64,000 nucleotides of DNA from Ruminococcus sp. (lineage in GTDB: Bacteria; Bacillota; Clostridia; Oscillospirales; Acutalibacteraceae), in assembly GCA_017411385.1 (NCBI GenBank), contig JAFQQF010000020.1, positions 61,434 to 125,433 on the forward strand. Reading direction: 5' to 3'. Positions within the stretch are counted from its first letter, which is position 1. Each line of letters starts with the position of its first letter. The position numbers and the translations under genes were made by a program. Below, one piece after another: positions 32,801-42,112 of the stretch. A model generated the notes under the pieces. That model was not told where the DNA came from, did no database searches, and was given only the letters and a program-made list of their open reading frames with translations.

Positions 32801-35800
32801 TCAGCGTGTATACTGACCAACAGTCCACTTACCAGAAGCGTTACTATCAAGATAGAAACCGTTCTGATTATAAACATCAAGGCTAAGGTCCTCAGTCTGA
32901 GCTGAACCATTGTTGAAGATAATCATATTCATTCCTGCAGGAACCTCATATGAGTAAATCTTCTCGCCCATATCGTTGGTTTCAACATAAGTCATGGGAA
33001 CGCCGGGCCAACTACCGTTGTTCTCGTTGCTTGAGCTGTTCCAGCAATATGCGTTAACACTTGACCAACCCTTGTTGCTGGAGAAGTAAACTGTGCCGCC
33101 GCCGCCATTTGTCAAAACGGGCTCGGTGTGAAGCTCAGTTACATAATAATTAAACCACTCGTTAGCCTTTGTAAGCTCGTCGATAGCGTTCTGAATTTCC
33201 TCGTCAGTACCACCCTGAACTACGAAGAAGCCTGCAGAATTGATAACTGCCTCAAACTTCTTGTACTCGTTCTTTGAGGTGTCTTCCTTAGAAATATCAT
33301 AGCCATATTCAGCCTTAGCTGCGAGCTCTTCGCTGTCAGCCTTAAGAGCAACCTCAACAACCCAATCAGCCTTCTCCTTGAGGAGTGCACTTGCTGTGTT
33401 GTAAATCTCGATAAGCTGAGCAGAAAGGTCTTCACCGGGTGTGTCGCCGCCACCGTTACCTGTGCCGGGGATAACCTCACCAATGGGAGTATCAACCTCA
33501 ATAGAAGCAAGGAACTTCTGGATAGCTGTAGCATCCTTGATGTTAACGTTGCCAGACTTATCAGCATCTGCTGCAAGAGTTGCTTTCTCATCAAGAACTG
33601 CAAGGCTAGCAATAGACTTCTGAATGAGTGTTGCATCCTTGATATTAACTCTGTTATCAAGGTCTGTATCACCAAGAATAATACCGTCATCATCGCCTAC
33701 AGGAGGTGTGGGGCCGGGCTCGCCATACATATAAACTACGCATGTGGAACCTGCAACGAGGTTACCGGAAGCATTAGAAGGAGTAATAACTGAACCAAGC
33801 TTGCTGTTGGGAGCTGTTACATAGATGTCGTTGCTTGTAACGCCGTCATAGTTTGTTACAACGTCGTCTGCAAGCTTCTTACCTGTTTCAGCGTCAATGT
33901 GAGATGTGATAACCTTTGCATCGAAGGTAACAATCTTGTTCTTAACATAGATTGTACCGGATGCATCGTAACCAGCCTCACCATTGAGAGGCTCCTGCTT
34001 GCCCTGGTTGGACAGGAGGAACATTACCTTACAGCTTGCAGGGAAGTAATCCAGCTGGTTGTTGGAAGAATCGATAGTCTTCTTGTACCAGTTGCCTACC
34101 TCTTCACCCTCAGGAAGCTCTGCTACGTTTGTAACCTTCTCCATGTTCTGGAGAGCGTTGTCCCAAGCGCCGAGAGGCTTCTCCTCTGTTTCTGTATAAG
34201 CATACATTCTCAGAGTGCCTGCACCGAGTGCATTGTAGTAGTAAACAGTAATCTTATCAGATGCGAGAGGCTCATAAACAAATGTGATTGTTGTGGGGTT
34301 CTCTGCATCGAATGTACCCTTGAAGTTATTGGGGTACTTGTCGGATACGAGCTCAAAGCCGGCCTTGTTCTCAAAGGGAACGTTGAACTCTGTACCGTTG
34401 AGCATTCTGTAGTTAACGTCAGGAGCAACTGTGCCGCCTTCCTGGTCAACATACTTGATTGTGAGGTAGCCGCTGGTGTTGAACTGCTCATAGTAGTAGC
34501 TAACAACAACGTTCTGACCCTTTGTAACTGTACCGTAAACGGTGTTACCGTCCTGTGTACCAGCTGTCTTTTCAACCTTTGTGATGTTGTGGTCGAAGAT
34601 TGTGTATGCATCGGGATTTGCTCTCCAAGTTGCTCCTACTTCGTAAAGAGTTTCAGAGGACTTGATGAGCTTGTCGCCTACATAGTGGTTAACTGTGATT
34701 GTTTCATACTCAGCAGACTTAGCTGTTGTTGTGCCCTGAACGAGAACAGCAGAGCTGTAAGCGCCGATGTTGTATGTGCCTGTAGCTGTGCCGAGGGATG
34801 TAAGACCAGCCTTCTCGCCGTTAGCTACGATTGTCCATGTACCTGCGGGCAGAGTTACTGTGCCTGCAGCACCGTTATTAACAGCAACAACTACCTTGGA
34901 CCACTCGCCTGCCTTAGTATTGCTAAGAGTGTAAGCGAGGATACCCTTCTCATTAGAAGTTGTGAGCCACTGGGGAGTGTTTCTTGTTTCAGATGCTGTG
35001 AAGGGGCTAAATGCAGCTCTGATTTCTCTCATACCCTTTGCATAAGCAACCTCAGTTGCATATGTTTCAATTCTTGTCCAGTCAAAAGCATTTGTCTTAC
35101 CTGCGTTGTAAGAGTTGAGGTTACCGTACTTGGAACGAGCAAACTCTGTACCTGCAAGTGTGAAGGGAATACCCTGAGCTGTGAAGAGGTATGTAAATGT
35201 TGTTCTGAGCTGGCTTGTGTACTTAGCATCTGTGCTGTCATACAAAGCAGCTGCAGCATTAGTGCCGCCGTTCTGCTGCATAATGATGTTATCCCACCAT
35301 GCTGCACCGTCGTGACAGTCAACATAGTTGATAGACTGGTTGGGATATCTTGCGTTGTTGAATGTAGCGTTTACACCGCTCTTGGTGTTCTTAGAATAGA
35401 TGTTAGCTCCTGCGCCACAAATCCAACCCTTTGTAACGCCCTTCTCACCGCCCTGAAGAGCATCTCTTGTAAAGGCGTTGAAAGCAGCGACATTAGAGCT
35501 GAGCTTGTTCATGTTTGCAGTAGTAGCTTCGTTACCGCCGTCAAGACCTGTGGAACCTGCGCCCCAAGGCTCACCGTACATGATAATCTTCTTGCCTTCG
35601 CCGTCATACATCTTGTTGAACATATCTCTGATTTCGTTCATTGTGATGTAGTCATGTGCTGCCATCAGGTCGAAACGGAAGCCGTCGATATGATACTCCT
35701 CAACCCAGTATCTGAGAGAGTTGAGCATGTAGCTGTTGAACATTGCCTTATCAGAAGCCAATGTGTTACCGCAACCTGTACCGTTGATGTAGAAGGTTGA

Positions 35801-36820
35801 GCTGGACATTCTGTAATAGTAACCGGGAACTGTGTAAGTGAAAGCAGACTGCTCTGTTACGTATGTGTGGTTGAATACAACACCCATAATAACTGTGATG
35901 CCTCTGTCGTGGAGGGCCTGAATAAGCTGCTTGAACTCATTGATTCTTACGTTACCGTCATAGGGGTTTGTAGAATACATACCTTCGGGAAGGTTGTAGT
36001 TCTTGGGGTCATAACCCCAGTTGTAGGACTCGGGGTTGGTTTCGTCACCGGAAGCAAAGTCGAAGGGACACTGAATGTGAACAGCGTTGATGCCCTGCTC
36101 TACGAGGTAGTCGATACCAACTCTCTTTGCGCCGTCCTTACCGTTGATGGTAAGACCGCCTTCTGCAAAACCGAGGTACTTGCCCTGGTAGTTCTTGTCA
36201 ACACCAGATGTGTCAGAAGAAGTAAGGTCAGCAATGTGAACTTCCCAAATGCCAGCCTCTGTCTGCTGGTCAAGGAATACATGCTCGTCCTTGTCCCAAC
36301 CATCGGGGTCTGTGGAATCAAGGTCAACTACCATGGAGCGGTCACCGTTAACACCTGCAGCCTTAGCGTAGATGTCGTAGGTTTCCTTTGTGCCTGCGGA
36401 TGAGGTGATGATGTATGTGTAGTACACATTCTTCTGGTCACCTGTGATGGCATAAGACCAAACGCCTGTAGCCTTATCGAAGGTCATATCGTACTTGCCG
36501 ATAGTCCTTGCACCGGACTCCATGTCGGAACCTGTTGAATAAAGCTTGAGCTGAACTCTGGAAGCACTAGGGGACCAAACCTTCCAAGTTGTCTTTTCAG
36601 GTGTGTAGTTAGCGCCCAAGTCAGTTTTGGACTTGTCTGCCTGTGTCTTCAGATAAGCCTGTGCTTCTGCTTCAAGGTAATCAACATTGTAGTAGTTACC
36701 CAGCTTTGCACCGCTCTCTGCGATTTCGGTTTCTGCAGCATTAACGCTCAGGCTGATTGTGGAAATACCAGCAATCATAAGAACGGTCAAAACCAGAGAA
36801 ACCAGTCTTCTGAATTTCAA
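32801..36820 (-). CDS. Secreted type I pullulanase (GH13) with dockerin and CBM26-like module
   Basis: The 1339-residue protein starts at a TTG with AAGGAGAGGA upstream and has a signal peptide ending VNAAE. A CBM48-like beta domain precedes the GH13 barrel. The pullulanase mark YNWGYDP is near residue 268, the nucleophile in GFRFDLMAAHD near 385, the acid/base in YGEPWGAG near 416 and the third acid in VDCHDGAAWW near 503. Two MucBP-like beta repeats follow at about 705-860. A two-repeat dockerin lies at about 1043-1107 (DTDLDNRVNIKDATLIQK, DADKSGNVNIKDATAIQK), and a CBM26-like module ends the protein from about 1242 (TVYFSSNKGW, SWPGVPM). It should cut alpha-1,6 links in starch and pullulan outside the cell and dock onto a cohesin scaffold, as in the Ruminococcus bromii amylosome. 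Confidence 0.95.
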   Translation of the reverse strand: MKFRRLVSLVLTVLMIAGISTISLSVNAAETEIAESGAKLGNYYNVDYLEAEAQAYLKTQADKSKTDLGANYTPEKTTWKVWSPSASRVQLKLYSTGSDMESGARTIGKYDMTFDKATGVWSYAITGDQKNVYYTYIITSSAGTKETYDIYAKAAGVNGDRSMVVDLDSTDPDGWDKDEHVFLDQQTEAGIWEVHIADLTSSDTSGVDKNYQGKYLGFAEGGLTINGKDGAKRVGIDYLVEQGINAVHIQCPFDFASGDETNPESYNWGYDPKNYNLPEGMYSTNPYDGNVRINEFKQLIQALHDRGITVIMGVVFNHTYVTEQSAFTYTVPGYYYRMSSSTFYINGTGCGNTLASDKAMFNSYMLNSLRYWVEEYHIDGFRFDLMAAHDYITMNEIRDMFNKMYDGEGKKIIMYGEPWGAGSTGLDGGNEATTANMNKLSSNVAAFNAFTRDALQGGEKGVTKGWICGAGANIYSKNTKSGVNATFNNARYPNQSINYVDCHDGAAWWDNIIMQQNGGTNAAAALYDSTDAKYTSQLRTTFTYLFTAQGIPFTLAGTEFARSKYGNLNSYNAGKTNAFDWTRIETYATEVAYAKGMREIRAAFSPFTASETRNTPQWLTTSNEKGILAYTLSNTKAGEWSKVVVAVNNGAAGTVTLPAGTWTIVANGEKAGLTSLGTATGTYNIGAYSSAVLVQGTTTAKSAEYETITVNHYVGDKLIKSSETLYEVGATWRANPDAYTIFDHNITKVEKTAGTQDGNTVYGTVTKGQNVVVSYYYEQFNTSGYLTIKYVDQEGGTVAPDVNYRMLNGTEFNVPFENKAGFELVSDKYPNNFKGTFDAENPTTITFVYEPLASDKITVYYYNALGAGTLRMYAYTETEEKPLGAWDNALQNMEKVTNVAELPEGEEVGNWYKKTIDSSNNQLDYFPASCKVMFLLSNQGKQEPLNGEAGYDASGTIYVKNKIVTFDAKVITSHIDAETGKKLADDVVTNYDGVTSNDIYVTAPNSKLGSVITPSNASGNLVAGSTCVVYMYGEPGPTPPVGDDDGIILGDTDLDNRVNIKDATLIQKSIASLAVLDEKATLAADADKSGNVNIKDATAIQKFLASIEVDTPIGEVIPGTGNGGGDTPGEDLSAQLIEIYNTASALLKEKADWVVEVALKADSEELAAKAEYGYDISKEDTSKNEYKKFEAVINSAGFFVVQGGTDEEIQNAIDELTKANEWFNYYVTELHTEPVLTNGGGGTVYFSSNKGWSSVNAYCWNSSSNENNGSWPGVPMTYVETNDMGEKIYSYEVPAGMNMIIFNNGSAQTEDLSLDVYNQNGFYLDSNASGKWTVGQYTR

Positions 36821-36838
36821 AAAAATCCTCTCCTTCTT

Positions 36839-36876
36839 AGTGCATTATCATGCACTTTAATTCATCGTTAATTATA
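36839..36876 (-). promoter_or_regulatory. Promoter -10 and leader hairpin of the pullulanase gene
   Basis: On the minus strand TATAAT lies at 36876-36871 with a G-rich extended -10 (TATGGTATAAT). Downstream, AGTGCAT and ATGCACT form a perfect 7-bp hairpin with a GATA loop (36856-36839), immediately before the ribosome site. The hairpin could stabilise the transcript or act as an operator. No strong -35 is present. Confidence 0.5.
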
Positions 36877-37021
36877 CCATAGACCACTCCAAAAATAAAC
36901 ACTTTTGTTGTTAATTTTTGCTCACGATTTGCACAATCTTTCTGCAATATATTTGGTGATTTTGATGTTTGACAAGTGAATTTATGGTAATCTTCTAAGC
37001 AATAGGTACAAAATTTACATA

Positions 37022-37052
37022 AAAAAGCAGTCCGACAGAAGCCGAACTGCTT
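37022..37052 (-). terminator. Intrinsic terminator after the zinc-ribbon membrane protein gene
   Basis: On the minus strand AGCAGTTCGGC and GTCGGACTGCT form an 11-bp stem with two G-U pairs and a TTCT loop, followed by TTTTTTATG. Confidence 0.75.
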
Positions 37053-37078
37053 AGGGGGGTATAAAACAGAGTTACATA

Positions 37079-37879
37079 TCAAATACGATTATTGTAAATA
37101 TCCTGATTATGCTTTATATCCTTAAGAGTTTTTTCGTTTGTCTTAACGTTGACAAAGTTGATAATGATGAAAATCATTGCAACTGTGTTAAAAAGTGCAC
37201 CGAACACTATCATACCTATAGAGCTGCAACGGGTGACGGTATGACTACAATCTGTATATAAAGAATTTATATAATAATCCACCTTACCTATCATCTTGAA
37301 GCAGATAATTGCCATAGGTAGCCACATCATAACGATGTAAAGAAACAAAACAGGCTCAACAAAACCGAGAATTGTAAACAAAGCAGAATAGCCAATCCAC
37401 ACAAAACCGAAAATCTTCCAGCAAAGACGCTCGTTTTTGAGTCTTGCATAGATATTATCAAGGCAAGCCTGCTGTTCTTCCTTTGTACTTGAAGGGGTGT
37501 ATGTATCAGATTGTGTTGCATCATAAATAGCACCGGGTGCTTCTGCAGGAGTCTGAACAACCTCTTCTTCATAAGCGTTTTCTTCACAAGCAGATTCTGC
37601 CACTGCGTCCTCTGCATTAGTCTGAGTGTACTCAACTGCATACACATTTTCTTCCGCTACATCCTCCGAAGCAGGTTCTGCTAAAACAGTTGCTTCTTCA
37701 ATAACAGCGATTTCTTCAGCAACGGGAGCATCTTCAATAACAGAAGCTTCTTCAACAGCGAAAACCTCTTCTACTACCGGAGTTGCTTCGGTCTGTGCAA
37801 CCGCCTTTCCGCAAGAAGGACAGAAACGAGCACCCTCGGGCAAAGAAATTCCGCATTCAATACAAAAAGCCATATTCAT
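37079..37879 (-). CDS. Zinc-ribbon membrane protein with acidic linker
   Basis: The protein has about 266 residues. The N-terminus is a zinc ribbon, FCIECGISLPEGARFCPSCG. A roughly 100-residue linker of Val, Glu and Ala repeats (VVEEVFAVEEASVIEDAPVA style) follows. The C-terminal half has about three to four membrane helices (IGYSALFTILGFVEPVLFLY and others). A start two codons later (MAFCIEC) would give better spacing to GAGG. Proteins of this layout are common in Clostridia with no known task. The linker is low-complexity and could be a spacer. A similar but shorter zinc-ribbon membrane protein is encoded at 62770-63261. Confidence 0.75.
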   Translation of the reverse strand: MNMAFCIECGISLPEGARFCPSCGKAVAQTEATPVVEEVFAVEEASVIEDAPVAEEIAVIEEATVLAEPASEDVAEENVYAVEYTQTNAEDAVAESACEENAYEEEVVQTPAEAPGAIYDATQSDTYTPSSTKEEQQACLDNIYARLKNERLCWKIFGFVWIGYSALFTILGFVEPVLFLYIVMMWLPMAIICFKMIGKVDYYINSLYTDCSHTVTRCSSIGMIVFGALFNTVAMIFIIINFVNVKTNEKTLKDIKHNQDIYNNRI

Positions 37880-37927
37880 AACCTCTTTCCTTTTATTTAT
37901 TTAATTATACCATTATTAATGCAATAA

Positions 37928-39040
37928 TCAAGAGTTACAGGGACAAGACGATAAATTAATATCAGTAAATCCCACTCCGAACGCCGTACCCATAGACAGG
38001 CAGATTGTATCTTCCCTATCAGTAAAATTAAGGGCGATTGCCGTTCCGTCGTGAACAAGACGAACCTTAATTTCCCGGTGAAGCACCGACGACACATCAT
38101 GGGCAAGCAAGCTTCCGTATTCATCGGTCAGATTAAAAAGCTTTGCATATCCGCCTCTGTCTTTAAAGAGTCTGTTGCCTACGGTGTAGTTGGCGATACT
38201 GATTACCACATTACTGCAGAGCTCACCCGAGCCCATAGCCTCCCTACAGGTATCGGCCACAACCTTAACAAGGTACTTGTGAAGCTCCAAGGCACGGGCG
38301 TGGTTCTCTTCGCTGTTCGAGGTATCAAGCTCCATATAAAGCGAAGGTCTTGTGCGAAGCTGAATGAATTCGGATATATCTCCCTTGCGTTTTCTTATTA
38401 CGGAACGCTTGAGATTTGTTTGCCCGAAATCGAGCACAGCTGCACCAAAGCAATCCTCGGGCAAAAGCGTTGCACAACCCATCACGCCTAAGTGAGAGCC
38501 GTTGTCATATAGATTGATATTGTAGGGCTTCTCCCCTGCCATATCAAAAACATAGAGAATTTGTTCCTTAAAGCGTCTGCCCAAAAGTCCGCTTGCAAGT
38601 CCTCCTGTGAGTATCACAGTTTTGATGTTTGCCCAGTAGTCCCAGTGAACAGAGTCCCAGTCTGCACGAGCTTCTCTGTTGAGCTTGTGCCCCTGCTTGA
38701 GAGTTAGCAATATCACTCCCAGACGGTTGCCGAACTTTCTGACTACTGTGTCTGCAAGGTTTTTCTGGATAATATCATTGCTATAGGTAGCATCATCCAG
38801 AAATTTCGGCAAATCCTTATCCGTATAAGCAGAAATGTCAACGCCCCTTCTTTTTGCAAGGGCTTTAATCTCCTGTGCGATTATACCAGCAGAAAACACG
38901 TCATTGACACTTTTACCTATTATGTCATCTGCCAAGCCTTTCACGGGAATATAGGCGATTACCCCTCGGTTTACAGAGCAGAGAGCTGTTACGTATTCAG
39001 TTTTTTCTTCTTCAGAATAAAAAAGAAAAGGATTTTTCAT
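37928..39040 (-). CDS. Hexokinase/actin-like (ASKHA) superfamily protein, substrate unknown
   Basis: The product is about 370 residues from the ATG at 39040, which has TTGGAG eight bases upstream; an earlier in-frame ATG at 39076 overlaps the permease gene by 20 bases and has a poor site. ASKHA-like features are TVILTGGLASGLLG, AAVLDFGQTNLKRSVIRKRK (phosphate loop), RLVHDGTAIALN and TICLSMGTAFGVGF. These are reminiscent of ROK or hexokinase folds, but no sugar-kinase consensus is complete. It is the last gene of the ABC exporter operon. It may phosphorylate or sense the exported substrate; that is inferred from position. Confidence 0.55.
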   Translation of the reverse strand: MKNPFLFYSEEEKTEYVTALCSVNRGVIAYIPVKGLADDIIGKSVNDVFSAGIIAQEIKALAKRRGVDISAYTDKDLPKFLDDATYSNDIIQKNLADTVVRKFGNRLGVILLTLKQGHKLNREARADWDSVHWDYWANIKTVILTGGLASGLLGRRFKEQILYVFDMAGEKPYNINLYDNGSHLGVMGCATLLPEDCFGAAVLDFGQTNLKRSVIRKRKGDISEFIQLRTRPSLYMELDTSNSEENHARALELHKYLVKVVADTCREAMGSGELCSNVVISIANYTVGNRLFKDRGGYAKLFNLTDEYGSLLAHDVSSVLHREIKVRLVHDGTAIALNFTDREDTICLSMGTAFGVGFTDINLSSCPCNS

Positions 39041-39056
39041 AAAGAAACTCCAAAAC

Positions 39057-39884
39057 TCAGCTTCCTGCAGATTCATAAGAGCTTACACCCTTATGCCAGA
39101 TAAACTGAGAAATAATAAACAACAAAACAGACACCAAAACAGTCACAGGCAAACTCCAAGGAGCTTCACCACGAAGGATGAATATTGCAGGATAGTAAGC
39201 TGTGAGTGCAAAGGGAATGATGTATGTAATTACGGACTTGATAAATGCATTATATATCTTTGCAGGATATTTTGCAAAGTCGTTTGTCATATAACACATA
39301 TGGGTTATATGTCCGCTACGCTTTGTCCAGAAGGATATGGCCGCTGTAGCGGTTTTTACAGAAGTAAAAATCATAATCGCAAAGGGCATAACCGCAATTA
39401 CAGGCAACACACGCCACCAAAGGATACCGCTTGCGATGTTTTCGGGCATGGAAAGCGTGCTGTATATTACAAGTGCTACACCTATAATAAACTCGCCTAA
39501 GGCATCCACGCAGAATTTTTCGCACAGCACATAGAACCAAGAATTGATGGGACGGGTCAGGTATTTGTCAAAGTCACCCTTATCCACAATCCAATATCCC
39601 AAGCTCCAGAGGTTATCGAAGAAAAGATGGTCAATCCCCTTAGGAATCAGAGAAAAGCCGTAAATAAACAGTACCTCATGAAAGCTCCATGAATCCACCA
39701 CAACTCCATTCTCAGTATAACACAACGCAGGAATTGCAGAAAAGATTATGCCCAAGCAGAGAAGCTGCACCGCCTGTTCAAGGAGAAAACCGACAGCTCC
39801 CAAAAGGAAATCCACCTTATATTCCATAAGCTTTTTTAAGTCCTGTTTTATAAAAACCTTATGCATTCTAAAATATCTCATCAT
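39057..39884 (-). CDS. ABC-2 type permease (DUF990-like), second subunit
   Basis: The 275-residue protein has a cytoplasmic N-terminus (MMRYFRMHKVFIKQDLKKLM EYKVDF, written in two parts), about six membrane helices, and the conserved cytoplasmic stretch YWIVDKGDFDKYLTRPINSW typical of the ABC-2 DUF990 group. It is separated by 4 bases from the first permease. Such pairs form a heterodimeric exporter with the ATPase encoded upstream. Substrate unknown; drug, lipid or peptide export are all possible. Confidence 0.85.
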   Translation of the reverse strand: MMRYFRMHKVFIKQDLKKLMEYKVDFLLGAVGFLLEQAVQLLCLGIIFSAIPALCYTENGVVVDSWSFHEVLFIYGFSLIPKGIDHLFFDNLWSLGYWIVDKGDFDKYLTRPINSWFYVLCEKFCVDALGEFIIGVALVIYSTLSMPENIASGILWWRVLPVIAVMPFAIMIFTSVKTATAAISFWTKRSGHITHMCYMTNDFAKYPAKIYNAFIKSVITYIIPFALTAYYPAIFILRGEAPWSLPVTVLVSVLLFIISQFIWHKGVSSYESAGS

Positions 39885-39888
39885 AGCC

Positions 39889-40704
39889 TTAACCTCCGTG
39901 CACTACAAGGCGCTTCATTGCACTGCGAAGGATAAGCTTTGATGCAACCGCAAAAATTACCAGCCACAAAAGCTGAAGGCTCATATAAAAGACAATCTGC
40001 GGCACATCGTACATTCCCATATAAATCATTACGGGAGTGTAGGAAAGAGATGCAAAAGGCAGATAACCCAACACCTGACCAAAAGCACCCATAAACGCTA
40101 AAGGTACAGTTGCACCTGAAAGGAAGTTTACGATAACCTCCTTGATGATACCTGTTCCCCAGAGGTTTTTCAGATAAAAAGCAAGGAAGCCGTATATTAC
40201 ATTAAAGAAAAAGTTTATTCCGTATGCAAGCAGAAGGCTGAGAACAAACAGCAAAAGCATAGGTACATTAAGCATAAATGCACCGTTTGATATCCATCTG
40301 AAGGCTTCAACACCAACTGTAATAGGCAGAAATACTATGAGCAGCTGCAGGATTTTTCCGCCAAGCTCCTGAAACAAAAAGCACATATCAAAATCCACAG
40401 GCTTTATCATTCGCATTGCAATAGAGCCGTCAAGAATTTCCTTGCCCACAGCATAGGAGCCATCGGAATAGGTTATGTATCCGCTGAGGAACGTGATGAA
40501 AATATAGACCACCATATTGTCGTAGGTGAAGCCAAAGATTGAGCTTTCTGCAGAGCTGTCAAAAACAGCCTTCCACACAAAGAACATTACAAAGCACCTC
40601 ATAATCTCGCCCAAAAGGAAGAACATAAAGTTGACTCTGTAGGCTACCATTTCAAGGAGGCCAGCACGGGTAAAAGGCTTATAGATGCGAAAGAGTCGTT
40701 TCAA
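39889..40704 (-). CDS. ABC-2 type permease (DUF990-like), first subunit
   Basis: This 271-residue membrane protein has about six helices and the family stretch GKEILDGSIAMRMIKPVDFD, matching the one in the partner permease. It begins KRLFRIYKPFTRAGLLEMVA. Its start overlaps the end of the ATPase gene by 26 bases, showing tight coupling. Together with the other permease it should form the membrane channel of the exporter. Confidence 0.87.
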   Translation of the reverse strand: MKRLFRIYKPFTRAGLLEMVAYRVNFMFFLLGEIMRCFVMFFVWKAVFDSSAESSIFGFTYDNMVVYIFITFLSGYITYSDGSYAVGKEILDGSIAMRMIKPVDFDMCFLFQELGGKILQLLIVFLPITVGVEAFRWISNGAFMLNVPMLLLFVLSLLLAYGINFFFNVIYGFLAFYLKNLWGTGIIKEVIVNFLSGATVPLAFMGAFGQVLGYLPFASLSYTPVMIYMGMYDVPQIVFYMSLQLLWLVIFAVASKLILRSAMKRLVVHGG

Positions 40705-41728
40705 CTTCCTCGCCTCCTCCTAAGTAAAGCCTGCGGATGATTTCCTCAATATCAGCATCCTTCACGTTAATATCCTTAACGTGGACCTTTGAGAGTGTGT
40801 AGGAAAGCATATTTTCGACAGATACAATGTCTGAATTAAAACGCACCTTGACATTGCTGCCCTGATACTCTACACTCAGGTCATTCTCTGAGAAGGAAAA
40901 CTCATCCTTATAAAGAAGCTTTGAGATATCCTCGGAATTTTTGAGTTCAAAGCCAAGCTCTCTCATCTGACCGTAACGGCGTCGAAGCTCTGAAAGCTCT
41001 CCGTCAAAGACCTTTTTGCCCTTATCAATCATAACAATACGCTTGCAAAGAAGCTCAATATCCTCTAAATCGTGGGTTGTGAGAATAACTGTTGTACCGC
41101 TTTCCTCGCTGATTTTCTGAATAGCTTTTCTTATGTTATCTTTAACAACCACATCAAGGCCGATGGTGGGCTCGTCAAGAAAAAGCACCTTGGGATTATG
41201 CAGAAGTGATGCGGCAATATCAGCACGCATACGCTGGCCTAAGGACAAGGTACGCACAGGGCTTGTGATAAAAACCTCCAGCTGCAGCACCTCGTTTAAA
41301 AACGCCATTCTCTTTTTGTAATCCTCCTCGGGAATTTCGTAAATCTCCTTGAGAACCATATAGGTTTCTCGCAGTGCCAAATCCCACCACAGCTGTGTTC
41401 GCTGTCCGAAAACAACACCGATTTCCTTTACATAGTCCTTGCGGTTCTGAGTAGGGATTTTGCCGTCTATACGGCACTCGCCCGATGTAGGAGTAAGAAT
41501 GCCCGTGAGCATTTTAATTACTGTGGATTTACCTGCACCGTTAGGACCGATAAACCCGATTATCTCGCCTTTTTTCACATCAAAGCTTATGTCATCCACA
41601 GCCTTGACCGTTTCATACTCAGGCTTAAAAAGAGCTTTGAAGCTTCCTTTGAGCCCCGGCTCCTTTATTGCCTTTCTGAATTCTTTTTTCAGGTTTTTCA
41701 CCTGAATCATTACATCTGAATTATTCAC
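40679..41728 (-). CDS. ABC transporter ATP-binding protein
   Basis: The 349-residue ATPase starts at a GTG with GGAGGG six bases upstream. It has Walker A GFIGPNGAGKSTVIKML near residue 60, the signature LSLGQRMRADIAASLLHNP (LSLGQ in place of LSGGQ, as in many ABC-2 exporters), Walker B KVLFLDEPTIGLD and the H-loop TVILTTHDLED. An N-terminal insert (IKEPGLKGSFKALFKPEYET) is typical of the ATPases that go with DUF990 permeases. It drives the exporter formed by the next two genes. The leader in front of it can form a terminator, pointing to RNA-level control. Confidence 0.93.
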   Translation of the reverse strand: MNNSDVMIQVKNLKKEFRKAIKEPGLKGSFKALFKPEYETVKAVDDISFDVKKGEIIGFIGPNGAGKSTVIKMLTGILTPTSGECRIDGKIPTQNRKDYVKEIGVVFGQRTQLWWDLALRETYMVLKEIYEIPEEDYKKRMAFLNEVLQLEVFITSPVRTLSLGQRMRADIAASLLHNPKVLFLDEPTIGLDVVVKDNIRKAIQKISEESGTTVILTTHDLEDIELLCKRIVMIDKGKKVFDGELSELRRRYGQMRELGFELKNSEDISKLLYKDEFSFSENDLSVEYQGSNVKVRFNSDIVSVENMLSYTLSKVHVKDINVKDADIEEIIRRLYLGGGEEVETTLSHL

Positions 41729-41760
41729 TTATTACCCTCCTTATACACATAGTATAAGTT

Positions 41761-41965
41761 ACAAAAAGGATGTACCGCATAACATCCTTGCCGATAAAAA
41801 TCAGCTAAGCTTATTTATCAGCAACACAGAACCTTAAAACATATATCAAGTAGTTACGCAAATTAATATATGCCTGCTGACGGTACTATGTCCTCGTGAA
41901 ATTTACAGCACACAGGCGGGACTGGTTGCCTTGTGACTATAACTGATACCTTCCTCGTGAATCAG
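41761..41965 (-). ncRNA. Unassigned structured leader RNA with terminator, upstream of the ABC exporter
   Basis: Read on the minus strand. Near 41965 a TATGCTGA segment can pair with TCAGC..GCATA near 41880, closing a domain of about 90 bases. Inside are two copies of TCACGAGGA, a GGTA/TACC pairing and a hairpin CACAaGGC-AACCAGTCCC-GCCTGTG. Further down GCTGATAAA can pair with TTTATCGGC. Then AAGGATGT and ACATCCTT (41789-41766) form a perfect 8-bp hairpin followed by TTTTTGT, a terminator 33 bases before the GTG start. An aptamer-like domain followed by a terminator is riboswitch architecture. I could not assign it to a known class. The plus-strand bases 41966-42112 hold nothing else I can support. 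Confidence 0.55.
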
Positions 41966-42112
41966 CATAACTAAATTATAGAACGAACGTTTTTGAGTGT
42001 CAACAAAAATATGTCTTTCTTAAGGTATTAACATTGTATTTAGCCATTCTGTGTTATTTTCTTACCTCTTTTCATTGAATCTCTTTTATGATATACTGAC
42101 ATTGGTGATTTT

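Noticed and set aside
33899-35800. A 633-codon open frame on the plus strand, opposite the pullulanase gene
   Set aside because: It is very rich in Cys, Val and Ser with no domain, lacks a ribosome site, and is the mirror of a strongly supported gene. It arises from codon bias of the opposite strand.
41870-41965. Guanidine-II (mini-ykkC) riboswitch, suggested by two ACGA-containing loops
   Set aside because: The ACGA segments are flanked by TTC/GGA and not by the strong G-C stems of that class, and spacing and overall fold do not fit. Kept as an unassigned RNA.
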